Assembly (NCBI GenBank): GCA_944472135.2
Contig: OX235265.1
Location: 57,051,112-57,115,111, forward strand
Direction: 5' to 3'
Source of the DNA: Trichobilharzia regenti
Taxonomy: Eukaryota; Platyhelminthes; Trematoda; Strigeidida; Schistosomatidae
DNA length: 64,000 bases
Shown: positions 36,869 through 48,010 of the stretch, one piece after another
Position numbering within the stretch: position 1 is the first letter of the stretch
Layout: each line of letters begins with the position of its first letter
Position numbers and translations under genes: made by a program
Notes under the pieces: model-generated
Told to the model about the DNA's origin: nothing
The model's input: the letters and a program-made list of their open reading frames with translations, nothing else
Database searches by the model: none

Positions 36869-38413
36869 AATCAGAAGTCCTGAATGCAATCAAGATGCTT
36901 AAAACTGGGAAAACACCGGGACCAGATGGAATCCCAGCAGAGGCTTTGAAAATAGACCCAGAGACAACAGCGGACTTGATGACACCACTACTGGAGAAGG
37001 TGTGGAAAGAGGGCAAAGTACCCGAGGATTGGAAGAACAGTTACTTATTCAAACTTCCAAAGAAAGGAGACTTAAGTCAATGTAAAAACTGGCGTGGAAT
37101 TATGCTTCTGTCCATTCCAAGCAAGATACTAAGTCGCATCATCCTGGAGAGAATCAAACAAGCCCTAGATGAAAAACTTCGTCCGGAACAGGCTGGATTC
37201 AGGAGAAACAAATCATGTATTGATCAAATCGCCACTCTACGGATCATCATTGAACAAAGCTTGGAATGGCAGTCACCTCTCTATCTCAACTTCATCGACT
37301 TTGAAAAGGCCTTCGACAGCGTCGATCGAGAGGTCATTTGGAAACTACTTCGCTACTACGGGGTCCCATCGACAATTATACACCTCATCCAACAGTTATA
37401 CGACAATGCTGCATGCCAAGTAATCCACAACGGGAAACTTACGGAAGCCTTCGAAGTGAGGACGGGAGTGAGGCAAGGCTGTCTACTATCACCAATGATC
37501 TTCCTGATTGCAATTGATTGGATAATGCGACAGACAACGGCAACCAACGAGGGAACAGGCATAAAATGGACTGACACAAAAGACTTGGAGGATCTGGATT
37601 TCGCCGATGATATATGTCTGATTTCCCATAAACTGGAAGATATGCAAATGAAAAGTAACAAGTTGGCAGAAGAAGCATCAAAGATAGGACTTCACGTGAA
37701 CATAGATAAAACAGAGATAATGAAGATTCCTAGCCAACATCAACAACACCAACAGACCACAATAAGCATAAATGGGAAGAACCTGAAAGAAACAACCTCC
37801 TTCACCTACCTGGGAAGCATCGTCTCAACTACAGGCGGAACTGACGAGGACATCAAAGCCAGAATCGGAAAAGCAAGACAAGCTTTCATTACTCTCAAAT
37901 CTGTGTGGAGGTCAACAGCAATCAGCATCAAAAATAAGATCCGGATTTTCAACTCCAATGTGAAGTCAGTGCTACTATACGGATCAGAGACTTGGCGAGT
38001 CATAAAGAGCATCTCAAACAAACTTCAAACCTTCATTAACAACTGTCTCCGCTCAATACTCAAGATCAGATGGCCAGAAAAGATCAGCAACAGGGATCTC
38101 TGGGAGCGAACCAATCAGGAACCGATTGTGAAACAAATAGGCAGAAAGAAATGGAGATGGATTGGCCATACGCTGAGGAAACCATCAAGTGACATCACTA
38201 GACAAGCCCTCGAGTGGAACCCGAAAGGGAGGCGGCGAGTTGGTCGTCCAAGGGTGACTTGGAGGAGGTCATGTGAAGAGGAGATGAAAGCATGTGGGCA
38301 GACCTGGAGCAGGGTGAAAAAGTTGTCAGAAAACCGAAGTCAATGGAGGTGCGCAGCTGAAGCCCTATGTTCCTCTAGGAACTAAAGGATACAATAATAA
38401 TAATAATAAATAA
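36869..38413 (+). mobile_element. Young 5'-truncated RTE-clade LINE with 13-bp target-site duplication
   Basis: The 13-mer TATTTACCCGAAG occurs at 36856-36868 and again at 38414-38426, exactly bracketing the element. The 3' end has the RTE signature CCCTATGTTCC followed by GGATACAATAATAATAAT, an (AAT)n tail. The 5' end is cut within the reverse transcriptase fingers, so the endonuclease is absent. 5' truncation, short-repeat tail and target duplication are hallmarks of target-primed reverse transcription. The open frame inside is intact, which suggests recent insertion. Confidence 0.93.
36895..38385 (+). CDS. RTE-clade reverse transcriptase, N-terminally truncated
   Basis: 496 codons without a stop. 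The frame is open upstream to the insertion edge (SEVLNAIK), so the ATG at 36895 is only the first methionine of the fragment. Residues 8-13 (TPGPDG) and 52-58 (FKLPKKG) are RT fingers motifs. Residues 133-142 (FIDFEKAFDS) hold catalytic motif A, 191-195 (GVRQG) motif B, and 236-239 (FADD) motif C. The C-terminal part contains the YLGS box and a TWRRS region typical of RTE and related LINEs. The N-terminal AP-type endonuclease is missing. The enzyme would copy LINE RNA at a nick, but this copy lacks its nuclease and promoter region and is probably not expressed. The best relative I can name is the schistosome SR2-type RTE. Confidence 0.92.
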   Translation: MLKTGKTPGPDGIPAEALKIDPETTADLMTPLLEKVWKEGKVPEDWKNSYLFKLPKKGDLSQCKNWRGIMLLSIPSKILSRIILERIKQALDEKLRPEQAGFRRNKSCIDQIATLRIIIEQSLEWQSPLYLNFIDFEKAFDSVDREVIWKLLRYYGVPSTIIHLIQQLYDNAACQVIHNGKLTEAFEVRTGVRQGCLLSPMIFLIAIDWIMRQTTATNEGTGIKWTDTKDLEDLDFADDICLISHKLEDMQMKSNKLAEEASKIGLHVNIDKTEIMKIPSQHQQHQQTTISINGKNLKETTSFTYLGSIVSTTGGTDEDIKARIGKARQAFITLKSVWRSTAISIKNKIRIFNSNVKSVLLYGSETWRVIKSISNKLQTFINNCLRSILKIRWPEKISNRDLWERTNQEPIVKQIGRKKWRWIGHTLRKPSSDITRQALEWNPKGRRRVGRPRVTWRRSCEEEMKACGQTWSRVKKLSENRSQWRCAAEALCSSRN

Positions 38414-38426
38414 TATTTACCCGAAG

Positions 38427-38915
38427 GGTTACACTTTTTGGTTTACACCACTCAAATTTCTTAAATTAGCTGAAATCATACAGAATATCTGAGGATATTA
38501 TCTCTCTAAAAATTAAAATAGAAGTGTATTCAACAAAAGTCCCATCAACATCGCATTCTTTAACAGGGAAATTATTCGTTGATTTAGCATAACATCTACA
38601 GCTAACATAAAATCTTATGGGTAAAGTCCACTATCATATTAACGAAGAAAACAACTAAATGGACAATACTGTGCAGACACAAACATGATTCAACTACTTT
38701 GATGATATCTACGATGAATCCTCTACCTTGCATAACTACTTCAAAAAGGAATGTTAAAGTATAAATAAAGTTCAAGAGTAGAATTTGAGCACTGTGATAG
38801 TGTATATTTCCATCACAAGATAATTTTGTTTGACAAATACAATAATATAACATAATTACTTAATGAAGATGTTTTGGGCACAATTTATTGTTCATAATTA
38901 TAGGATAGGTGATAT
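38427..38915. other. AT-rich DNA, nothing recognised
   Basis: No repeat or coding signal was recognised between the RTE target-site duplication and the dispersed repeat at 38916. Confidence 0.5.
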
Positions 38916-39162
38916 GTGCTCCAAACCTCATCAGTAAACAATAGTGTATCCAATAAATTATTTTATGATAAAAATAAACTGTTTCGGTTTACTTGAGGAA
39001 GGAAGACTCCTATATTAATCAAACTTTGACGCTGGAGATTTGCGCTAGTTGACAGGAGACATTTAGTTCAACCGGTGCTATCATCTCATCTTTTCATTTT
39101 GACCACTTCTGTTGACAGCCATTCAGAGAAAGATAGAAGTCTAAATTCATAGCAAACTGTTC
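38916..39162 (+). repeat. ~200-bp dispersed repeat, copy 2
   Basis: Partner of 19602-19830. The ungapped core is 38967-39162. The flanks diverge abruptly on the 3' side right after CAAACTGTTC, which gives a shared 3' boundary. Confidence 0.8.
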
Positions 39163-40334
39163 TCAATAACTCAACGTTTTATGATTCAGAAAATAAACTT
39201 ATTTAGAAGTCTCATTGATCAACAATAATAAATATATTCTTTATAAGTACAACTTTACAAGGTGTAAAGATGAATTCACTTCAGTTTACTTGAGTTTTAT
39301 GCCATTTGAGATTGTTTTTTCTTTTTTCCAACTATCTTCAGTCCTGTTTTCTTACCAAGCTTTTTATAATGAGATAATATGCATGTCGACCTCCTTCTCA
39401 TCCAATACCTCGAAATAGTAATTCTCTCATAAAGAATATGTCAAAAGTTTCTTGTCCTCCCTGAGATTTCCGTTAGGTTCCACCTTGTTATATTAGTGTC
39501 TTAATATTCTATTGTAAAAGTGAATATTTTCAGCTTTTTGCTAATGTTGTATGAACTAGACAGTTGTTGCATTCACCAAGTTATCTGCAAAATTATGTAA
39601 TTTGAAGTGAATTTTCATTAGCCATTCTGTTACTCCAATATATGACATCTATGGAAAAGTCTACACGGTATATAATAATTTTTAGTATCAGTAATTGGAA
39701 ATCATTCACATAAATCAGTAGGCAGTCAGAATATGGGTTACTTGAAGTGTTCAAACATTTCATGTACATCACTTATGAACCCTACGAAAAGAATGAAATA
39801 ACCGTCTAATTCTTATATCTGGCCAGCCAGGACAGCTGACTGGTGCTAGGGAATCTCAGCTAAGCTCATCAGTAATTAGTGGGTATCTTTTACTTCCCGC
39901 CTTATTGCTCATTGTTCTTCGGCATTTCTGTAAGTCTTTTTTAAAATCTTTTTTCGAATAAGTTTTAGGAAGAGCTGGTAAATATTAAATTACATTTCCA
40001 CTTGGCTCTATATAAGGCAGAGAGAAGGATAGATTCAACGAAACATCTGTTCGGTGCCAATGCTTTTCTAGTCCGAAACAGTCTGCATCGGGGTTTGTAT
40101 TGAAAATATTACCATTTTTATTTAGTCTGTTCATCTGTATATGACACAATATCCACTTTATATCAGTGATGCTTTTCCAAAGTGAGGCTGTCAAGATTGT
40201 AGAAAATTACACTTTGTCGTCTTAATTTAATAAGGATAGCACTTTGAGTTTCAGCTTTTCCATAAAGCAAACCGAAAGTTCGCTTTGAGCGTATGAGTAG
40301 AAAACAGCTATTTAGATTTCTAAGGTTATTTGTT
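39163..40334. other. AT-rich DNA, nothing recognised
   Basis: No feature found. Confidence 0.5.
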
Positions 40335-40402
40335 TCAACTTAATTTTGTATTTCCTGTTAATTGATTATATTGGACAGAAATTGTTGGTCTGTGTTGAAA
40401 AT
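40335..40402 (-). repeat. Sm-alpha-like tail fragment
   Basis: The plus strand here (CAACTTAATTTTG, TTTCCTGTTAATTGATT, GAAATTGTTGGTCTGTGTTGA) parallels 47822-47892 next to the hammerhead relic at 47.9 kb. It seems to be the 3' part of that family without its ribozyme. Confidence 0.45.
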
Positions 40403-41214
40403 AGGTTTGTAAAGTTAGTTACCAATAGCTAATTTCTATAGATTCATGAATGTTTATTCTATTTCTTAATATAATGACATTTCGTTAAGAGTTCGAAGAT
40501 TCATCTTGATGCCTGGCACCAGTGAGTATTGAATTGCAACCTACTTAAATGATTGAAGTTGATTAATTCGAAGGAGACGCATAGCTCCACTATCTATGTT
40601 GAATGAAGACGGCTGTATGGGTATTCATTATCATATTTCCCTACTTTAACATATTGATCACAAGTGTACTGATATAAATCTATCGATCTAGTATATTTTG
40701 TACGTATGTGACACAATACAACAGCATATCATAGTGTATTGTAGTTTCAAGTTAGATATTCGTAATCCAAAGAAAAAGTTTCATGTCCTTTGGCAGTGAT
40801 CACTAAGCACTATATTCACACACTGTCAGTGAGTTTTATGTCTTCTATTATTCAAATTTCGTATACATCGTGGCTGTCACTAGTAGTACTTTAATTGGCA
40901 TTAGCTCGTGATGAAGAAAGTTTCTGAACAAGAGTCTTCTATTGAATATTGTGTATAGGACAGGTGGTTCCGGTTTGGCAGTAAATTTTTTAGTGATAAA
41001 GGGAAAACCAATAGACACTTAAGTAAATAACAGTTAAGTAAAGCTGTGAGACTGTGTAATCATGGCTGAAATACCTTAGCTAATACAATCTGAGTTATCA
41101 GACTAAGTAACTTTGTTCAGCTAACCAGTTTCAGTACTTTACACTGGAATACTAACTTAAAATAAGATAAATGAATAGTATGAATAGTAGGTAGATAACC
41201 TTCTCGTTCTACTT
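40403..41214. other. AT-rich DNA, nothing recognised
   Basis: No feature found. Confidence 0.5.
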
Positions 41215-41452
41215 TTTTCAGAACACGGTTTATTACCCAGGTACATCTGGAATGGTCTACTCGTAACTTGAAGATCCTGAGTTCTATCCCCAGTAGGGAA
41301 TTAGGCGAGTACGGCTTCAGAGTCTCAAAATAAGACAAAGATAACTGTTGAGTACTCCATAGCTTTCAGTGATTATTTAACTGATATCAATCTGTGATCA
41401 AACTTTAAACAAATCAAAGTCCTACAAACCAGTCTTGAAAATACATCTGAAC
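41215..41452 (+). mobile_element. SINE-1 copy, full layout but decayed core
   Basis: Head GGAATGGTCTACTCGTAACTTG and decayed box B (GAGTTCTATCCCC) are followed by GAGTACG, GTCTCAAAATAAGAC in the stem II position, and GAGTACTCC. The usual 3' segment (TTTCAGTGATTATTTAACTG, CCTACAAACCAG, CTTGAAAA) completes it. The catalytic bases are largely lost, including the GAA after stem II. Confidence 0.65.
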
Positions 41453-42849
41453 TTGTTCAATCACTTTTTTCATATGAGCAGAAATGTGTCTTTTTCGATA
41501 AATAAGGAGAATGTTTCACACAAATTTATTGAATAAATTATTGCATTTATTAAAACAAATAAGCCAGAAATATTGATTTCTTTCATCCAGTATGAATGCA
41601 AATATTCTTAAAATTTAGTTGCTTTTCCCATTAACTTTTGATATGCTGTGGTTTAATGAATAGGATCAAAGGGAATGAATGTTGCTTTCGATTTATCTCT
41701 CTCCGTTCCAGCCAAATGTTCAGTGATCATTAAATTGACAATAAAAGTGTTATATAAGTGATCCTGACATTGCATCTGTACATTGTTCAGTGAAATCACA
41801 AGAAATAAATCCTTTGATGTCATGTATGACGTTTTACACCTTCAGTCCTACATAAAATTCAGTTAGTTATCCATCTGTTTTTTCACCTAATGCGGGTTAA
41901 GCGTAATCAAACTGGTCAGCGAAATCTCCTCACTTTCATACACAATACTCTTAAGGTCATATTTTTATATCTTTTTTATGGGTTCATTTACGAAATATTA
42001 ATTTTACTCTCAGAAGCTGATGACAATAAACTGAATTATAAGTCAACTTTAACATACAACCTCAAAATCTTACAGTTTATCTGTTTTAGATGGATTTAAT
42101 CATGTACAAATTTCAGTTAGAATAAACTGTCGGAAATCAATGAACACTAGGGAAATGTTTTTTCTTTTACACTGCTAGATTTTATTTTAATAGTACGAAA
42201 CCATGAACGCCAGGTATTCAGAGGATTACGCAGCTATTGGGTTAGAATTGAATGACTCATAATCCCCGCTTAATGTCGCCTTCTGATAACTATCCCCCTG
42301 TTTAAAATGTTTTTATGGAGCACATTTAACTATGGATGAAATGGCGTTCCCTCGAGTTAAATTTTTTTCAAAGAAAAAAATCCACCTTCTAAAGAGAGAG
42401 GATTTATTTCTTAGTATCACAGGAAGGTTTAACTATTATATTCATAGGCGTATAAATGAAGAATTTGGGAATTCAGTCTCTCAAGATATCCGGTAGTCAC
42501 ACGGTTGGATTATTTTACTTTACTTTATACTTATCCATTCATTTGTTGGTGGTGACTTGCTGAAATGATGTATTCTGCACAATTCTCAATTAATTACATG
42601 ATTGAAAAAGTACTGATATGCATAATTAGATGCAAAAACCAGTAGGTGCCGATTGTATGCTGAATTCTATAGTTCAAATGTAAAAGATAGTCAACAAGGC
42701 TAGGCATCACGACACTGTCAGATGTATGGAACCGAACAGTATTAATCCCAGCTGTACCTAGCTAAACAGTAATTGAAACTCAAAAAAGGCTTAAAAATTC
42801 ATATCTTATTGAGGGCTTAGTTCTACACTATTCACCTATGAAGTTAAAA
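41453..42849. other. AT-rich DNA, nothing recognised
   Basis: No feature found. Confidence 0.5.
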
Positions 42850-43080
42850 ATTTCAAGTATTGGTTTTGTAGGGATTTTCGTTTGATTGCATGGAGGATTT
42901 CATCGTGAGCTGACATAAGTTAGAGAGCCACTGGAAAACCTGGGAGTACTAGACTGCTGGAGTACTGACGAAGAGTCCCAAACTAGGACGAAACAGCTGT
43001 CCAGTACTCCCAGGTTTCCAGTGGCTGTCTAACTGATGTCAGCTCATGATGAAATCCTCCATGCAATTAAAAATTTCACT
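42850..43080. mobile_element. SINE-1 inverted pair forming a palindrome around one hammerhead-like core
   Basis: Arms 42887-42959 and 42994-43065 are inverted repeats of about 72 bp with few mismatches. The outer parts continue as the family 3' segment on both sides (CCCTACAAAACC-type sequence on the minus strand at left). The roughly 35-bp centre holds the plus-strand ribozyme core. Neither arm has the tRNA-like head. The structure is a head-to-head fusion of two 5'-truncated copies. Confidence 0.8.
42959..43010 (+). ncRNA. Hammerhead-ribozyme-like motif (C3 and U4 changed)
   Basis: Stem I GGAGTACTG (42959-42967) pairs perfectly with CAGTACTCC (43002-43010). Between them come core ACGAAGA (42968-42974), stem II GTCC/GGAC (42975-42978, 42986-42989) with a CAAACTA loop, GAAAC (42990-42994), a 4-nt AGCT loop closing a 2-bp stem III, and GTC (42999-43001) at the cleavage position. 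The canonical core is CUGANGA, so C3 and U4 are replaced by A and C while G5, A6, G8 and A9 remain. Structure is conserved but catalysis is unlikely. Confidence 0.6.
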
Positions 43081-44504
43081 TCAACATCATCTAAACTATG
43101 GCTGATATATTGTACTAGATCATGTTCAGCATATTAAAAAATAGCTAATCTAAGTAATTCCACATTGTATTACCGAATATTTTTTATCACAAAAAAGACG
43201 ATGAACAGAACAAAAGAAGAAAAGCGGCATTTAAATGTAGATTTCGACAAACAATGATTATCATCATAGATCTTTTCATCCCTGTTTGAAGCCCATGAAC
43301 ATATCACACAGAATGACTCTGCCTAGAGATTGAAATCGAGAAGATGCATTCACTATAATTAACTAACCCGAGTGACAATGAACTGTAATAGGGTGTTACT
43401 ATGATCTGTTAAAGGTGAAAAATCATGGATTCCTGTTCTTCTATGCTGTTGAGTTTTATGTACTACCTGATCAGCGATCAGTTTCTTGCAAGAATATGAG
43501 AACGTCATATATTAAGCAGTTTTGTTAAAATTATTATTTTGGTCGATAACATTTTCATACATATTACACCCATTTTTCCACTGAAATCATGTGTGTTTTT
43601 ATTTTTTCAGAATATTATTGTTATAATAATTATCTATCCTGATGGTTATCAAAGCTAACATTAATGTCATGATAATTAGCATGATCTTTAGGATTATAGT
43701 TTAGTAAAATAAAACACTTTGATTTTCACACTTATTAGAATTAATTTGTACTGAATTCTGTGGTAAAAGTCAATTCATCTTATCTTATTTCAGTCTCGCT
43801 AAAGTTAATTTTAATCTTGCCTAATATAGTCAAATATTTGCTTGTTAATTTGAAGTGTTTCTCTCCATATATCCTTCAGATTACAACAGCCTCACCTTTT
43901 TCCAGTAATTAATTTAAACTACTGACATTACACTTAATCCTGAATGATAACTTTAAGAGGAGTTATGATTGTCTTCTCCTCTAAGTAAAGGAAAAATAGG
44001 CATGTTGTCAATTTTCATTTTGAGAAATGTGTTCACAGTGAAACTGAAACTTGGAATCCAATGAAAGTGATTAGATAGATAGAGTGTGATGTACTAATTT
44101 TGACCGCTGACTTATACTATTTCTGATTTTTTCTGTAACTATTTAAGACAGATTTATTTGTCAGTGCTGCGAATCACTATTTGAGGTTGAATAAAAAATC
44201 TGAAGTGTTGCAGTATTTGAGCAAATCGCATTCACTCAGCAGTTTTAATAACTGTTTACATACTTGTAGCAGTAGAAGACGAGAGACTTGGTAAAGGAAT
44301 GTTTATTTGCAATTAGGTATCTCTATATAGCAAAATTAAGTGCACCTTATCCTCAAATCACCATTTGCACAGACCTTCCGTGTTGTGCTACTCCTGGCCT
44401 TCACATTGCGTTTCTTTGTGTTCCTTTCACGTCTCCCATGTATCTCCGCAACCCTGTATCATTTGCTTTCTCTGACATCGAATCTCTCTCCCTGCTATTC
44501 ATTT
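43081..44504. other. AT-rich DNA, nothing recognised
   Basis: No feature found. Confidence 0.5.
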
Positions 44505-44690
44505 ATTTTTATTTTTGATTACAGCTTGACTCCACACCGTGTTTTTGGTACAAGTGTGGAATTTTCAGCATGGATATCGGTAGCCCAAATTTTGCAGGCC
44601 GACCATAGACATCAGGTGTGCGTCGGCAGATCGAACCTCGGACCATGTGCATGGTCGGCGAGAGTCCTAACCACTGTGCCAACGACCTTC
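44505..44690 (-). mobile_element. SINE-2 copy
   Basis: The minus strand carries GTGGTTAGGACTCTCGCCGACC, a box B with mismatches (GAGGTTCGATC), GGTCGGCC, AAATTTGGGCTACC and the GTGTGGAGTCAAGCT block, ending in an A-rich tail. The order of blocks is the same as 11805-12012. The element is diverged but complete in layout. Confidence 0.72.
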
Positions 44691-46399
44691 AGACCTTCGT
44701 TGTTTTATACCAATCAACGTCTCTTTATATACCACTGATAAATTTTATCAGTAGCACAAGCCGCATACTGACCTGAAGAAAAAATATCATTTAGGAAACT
44801 AAGTGCCTAATGAAGTCAATTTTATATTTTTTGAGAGCTGTTTCCAGCTAGATACCTGCTGCATGTGAAATTTGGAGAATCACCAAAGTCTGTATGTTGT
44901 CAGTTCAGTCAACAGAGATACATAATCTAAACCATGTTATTTTCGTACACACCGGTCACCTATTCAGTGGATAACCGATATGGGTGATGGATAAAAGAAG
45001 AACGTTACATTAGCCTAAAATATAGTTTAAAATAGTGACAATGGAGGCTAGTTTACTTGCCTGAAATAGGTTTCATTTAGAAAAAAGGCACTAAATTTAA
45101 ACATTTTTTGAAAGATTTTTGTCTCTCTTAAAATTTAGCACTTCTTAGACAATAAATAACCTGTTTGCTTGTTTAACAATGACAGGTAAATTGAGTAGTC
45201 ACCACCCTATCTACCGACAAAAATAGAATAAGGAAATGTCATAAAAGTGTCTTTATACACATAGGGTAAATTAGGAGAGCGACGAAGCATTGTGATACAA
45301 CATTTAGATACAAATTATCGAGAGAAAAATAAAGAAACACATATAAAAATGTAAAGAAAAGGCATATAAATGAGACAGAGATAGGCCAGATGTCGTTGCA
45401 TTCCGACTTTTAGTCGCCATGTGAAAATGAAGTATGCTGCATGTATATGTAGGCGTGTATATATGCATGCAGGATGGAAAGAAATAAATGATAAACATTG
45501 TTTTTAGAGTCTAACTCTGAAATATTATAATGGCCTATTTGCATGCATGAGTATCTGTGTACATGTGCGTTTGTATTTTTCATCAATGAACTGTTGTACT
45601 TGTTCCTCATGTTTACTCACATCACACATCTCAAGGACACAACATACACCTCATAGTCATTATTTTCTTATCGCTCCTTGCATTCACTTCCTAAGACAAC
45701 TGTGTTTTTGGCATTCAGTCATTTATCCACAGGTGTATGGTGTTGATATGCGCATACAAGTGATGTGTATTTTATATTTATAATAAATATTTGTGTGCAA
45801 ATATTCCTTAACATTATTCGTGTTACTTTCAGGTGACCAAAACTTCAGCAAAAGCAACTGGTAATAAAGAAAGTCACTGTATGTCTTTGGAATTTATTGT
45901 AATTACACAAGATAAAACACTTTAGTTGCTAATTGATTTACATATGAGGTAATTGAAGCTCTAAAAAATAACATCAACTGTATTCGATGTAAACACCGAT
46001 TTGGGTACCGCAGTTATTTATGTAAACAGATTTAACCTTAGGTAAAGAGACATTCTCAAAAAACAATACTGGCCACCATCATCAACTTATCGTCAAAAGT
46101 TATTCTGTAAGGATACAGTTTTTCACAGGTCCCTTCTGAACAATAAGCTGAAGGAAATAATGTCAAAAAAAAAGAAATAATAACATTGAAAACTGTAGAG
46201 CACAATCAAATAAAAGAGACACAGTAAAGCAGATGAATAAATGGAAGACACCAACAACAGGAAGTGCCAGTATATAACAACCTCTAAAATAAATTCTGAG
46301 TCACACTACTTGGAGTCTATTACAACTGATGTTCTTTTACTTACAATTAATAACTTCAAATATAACTGATATATCTGTCACCGATAATACTCAAGATTG
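44691..46399. other. AT-rich DNA, nothing firmly recognised
   Basis: A 28-bp stretch at 45833-45860 lies between an acceptor-like TTACTTTCAG and a donor-like GTAATA. I do not regard this as enough for an exon call. Confidence 0.4.
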
Positions 46400-46905
46400 T
46401 TGTAAAATGAATCATACTTCAGACAGTGGGGAGTGGAAAGGCAGGTACACGGAGGACTGACCAAAACACACCGAAAGATCTGCATTTCCCAGATGATTTA
46501 TGTCTCATTTCTGACAAAAATGGAGACGTTTAAATAGCAGAATATACAAAAGGTATGGGTGATGAACACACTGGATAACCAGCAAGAAACGAGAATCGCT
46601 GTCGACAGAAGAGATCTTCAAGAAGTGATCTGTCTCATATACCTTAGCTAGAAAGCCTTGTCTAAACTACAGACAGTACCTAGGATGACGTCGAAGTCAG
46701 ACTGCTCGAATCGCATGTGAAAGCAAGATACGTGTTCATTACTAAGGTACCTATGCAGTGTAGAGATTCACACCACTTGGAACATGGAATAACATCCGAA
46801 TTCTGTTTAACGCTAATGCCAAGTCAGTATTTCTGTATCATTCAAAGACATGCAGTGCACAACACTGTAGGAGCAAATAATACGAAGGCAATTCTCACAT
46901 TGACA
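46400..46905 (+). pseudogene. Degenerate RTE remnant
   Basis: Around 46475-46515 the plus strand reads DLHFPDDLCLISDK, a decayed FADD box (compare DLDFADDICLISHK). Around 46790-46845 it reads NIRILFNANVKSVFLYHS, aligning with NKIRIFNSNVKSVLLYGS. Multiple stops and frameshifts lie between. The 85-bp piece at 46783-46867 recurs almost unchanged at 56500-56573. Confidence 0.75.
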
Positions 46906-47814
46906 AATCAATCCTCTACTTACCAGAAAGCAACTATAATTTATAGTTTAATGCCAAATAATTTTCCATTTCAGTTTCCAGATTATCACTTATTCATGAT
47001 AGGTAATGTAATTCTGTAATTGTTTCTTTCCTCTTCATCTTCACTTATTAGTTGTTTGGTAGCACCTAAATTATAAGTAGTGATGAGATCCGATTTAGCA
47101 TGCGAGCATTAAGCATACCTGCAAACAGCAGTCTACAGCAACCCTAGACCACTGATTTTTAATAACTATGTCATACTATCTAGTTGTCAATCATCAAGGT
47201 ATAATCCCTTTAATTTATGTACTTTCCATTCCTCTATTCAATACTAAAAACTGTTATATGTGGAGGACACATTCTGAGATTAAAAAACAACTATGCAAGC
47301 TAACTGATAACTGTTACTTAGGTATCGGATGCCGCTCGTTTTTAATGGATGATTAGTGAAATGGAAAACTAATGCAGTGGAAGTGAGCTACATAAATCCC
47401 TAAAGAGAAGTTAGAAAAGATGAGATAGTCACCATAATTAATATATCTATCAAGTATTTAATAGACCACTATATAAGATTTCTCCAATGGGCTGATGATC
47501 TAGATGAAATAGGTAGATATCTTATAGGAGTTTCTTTATGACTTTGAACGCAAAGCAAGATACATCTATTCATGCATACTAGGAATTCAGAATCCGCATC
47601 TTAATATCAACTGACTACTGACATATATAATGAATAAAGCATGTATAATTAACTGTGTAGTTAAACAAGATTAGGAGTTTCAAGATCGTAAATGTTACTA
47701 ATTACCTGGAATAGTGTGTAGTTTAACCTTCAGAAAAATTAAATCTCTTAGAAACAAAATTCATTTTACTGACATAATAACCACCTTGTTTGTTTTCATC
47801 CCAGTTCACTATTT
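46906..47814. other. AT-rich DNA, nothing recognised
   Basis: No feature found. Confidence 0.5.
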
Positions 47815-48010
47815 TTGTTATTTTTCCGTAGTTTAACTTGAACTTCCCGTTGACTGATTTATGTTGGAGAAAAATTGTCTGTCTGTGTTGACATTTCGGC
47901 CAGCAGTGGAATTCAGGTTGCGCGTTTCGTCCTATTTGGAACTCGTCATATTGACGGACCTGCATCTTCAGGAGTTATAGTGTTCTCAGTGAAGTTCCAA
48001 GCCACCATTA
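47815..48010 (-). mobile_element. Sm-alpha-like element with decayed hammerhead
   Basis: The minus strand contains ATGACGA, GTTC, CAAATA, GGAC, GAAAC, GCGC, then AAC and CTGAATTCCACTGC (47905-47955). The CAAATA loop, GAAACGCGC arm and TTCCACTGC block resemble, from memory, the published schistosome S-alpha hammerhead more closely than the SINE-1 copies do. Position C3 is A, and the GUC cleavage triplet has become AAC, so it should not self-cleave. The 3' part is shared with 40335-40402. Confidence 0.65.

Noticed and set aside
45817..45866. 28-bp stretch at 45833-45860 between acceptor-like and donor-like signals
   Set aside because: The donor is non-consensus and the exon very short. Such pairs are expected by chance in 64 kb.
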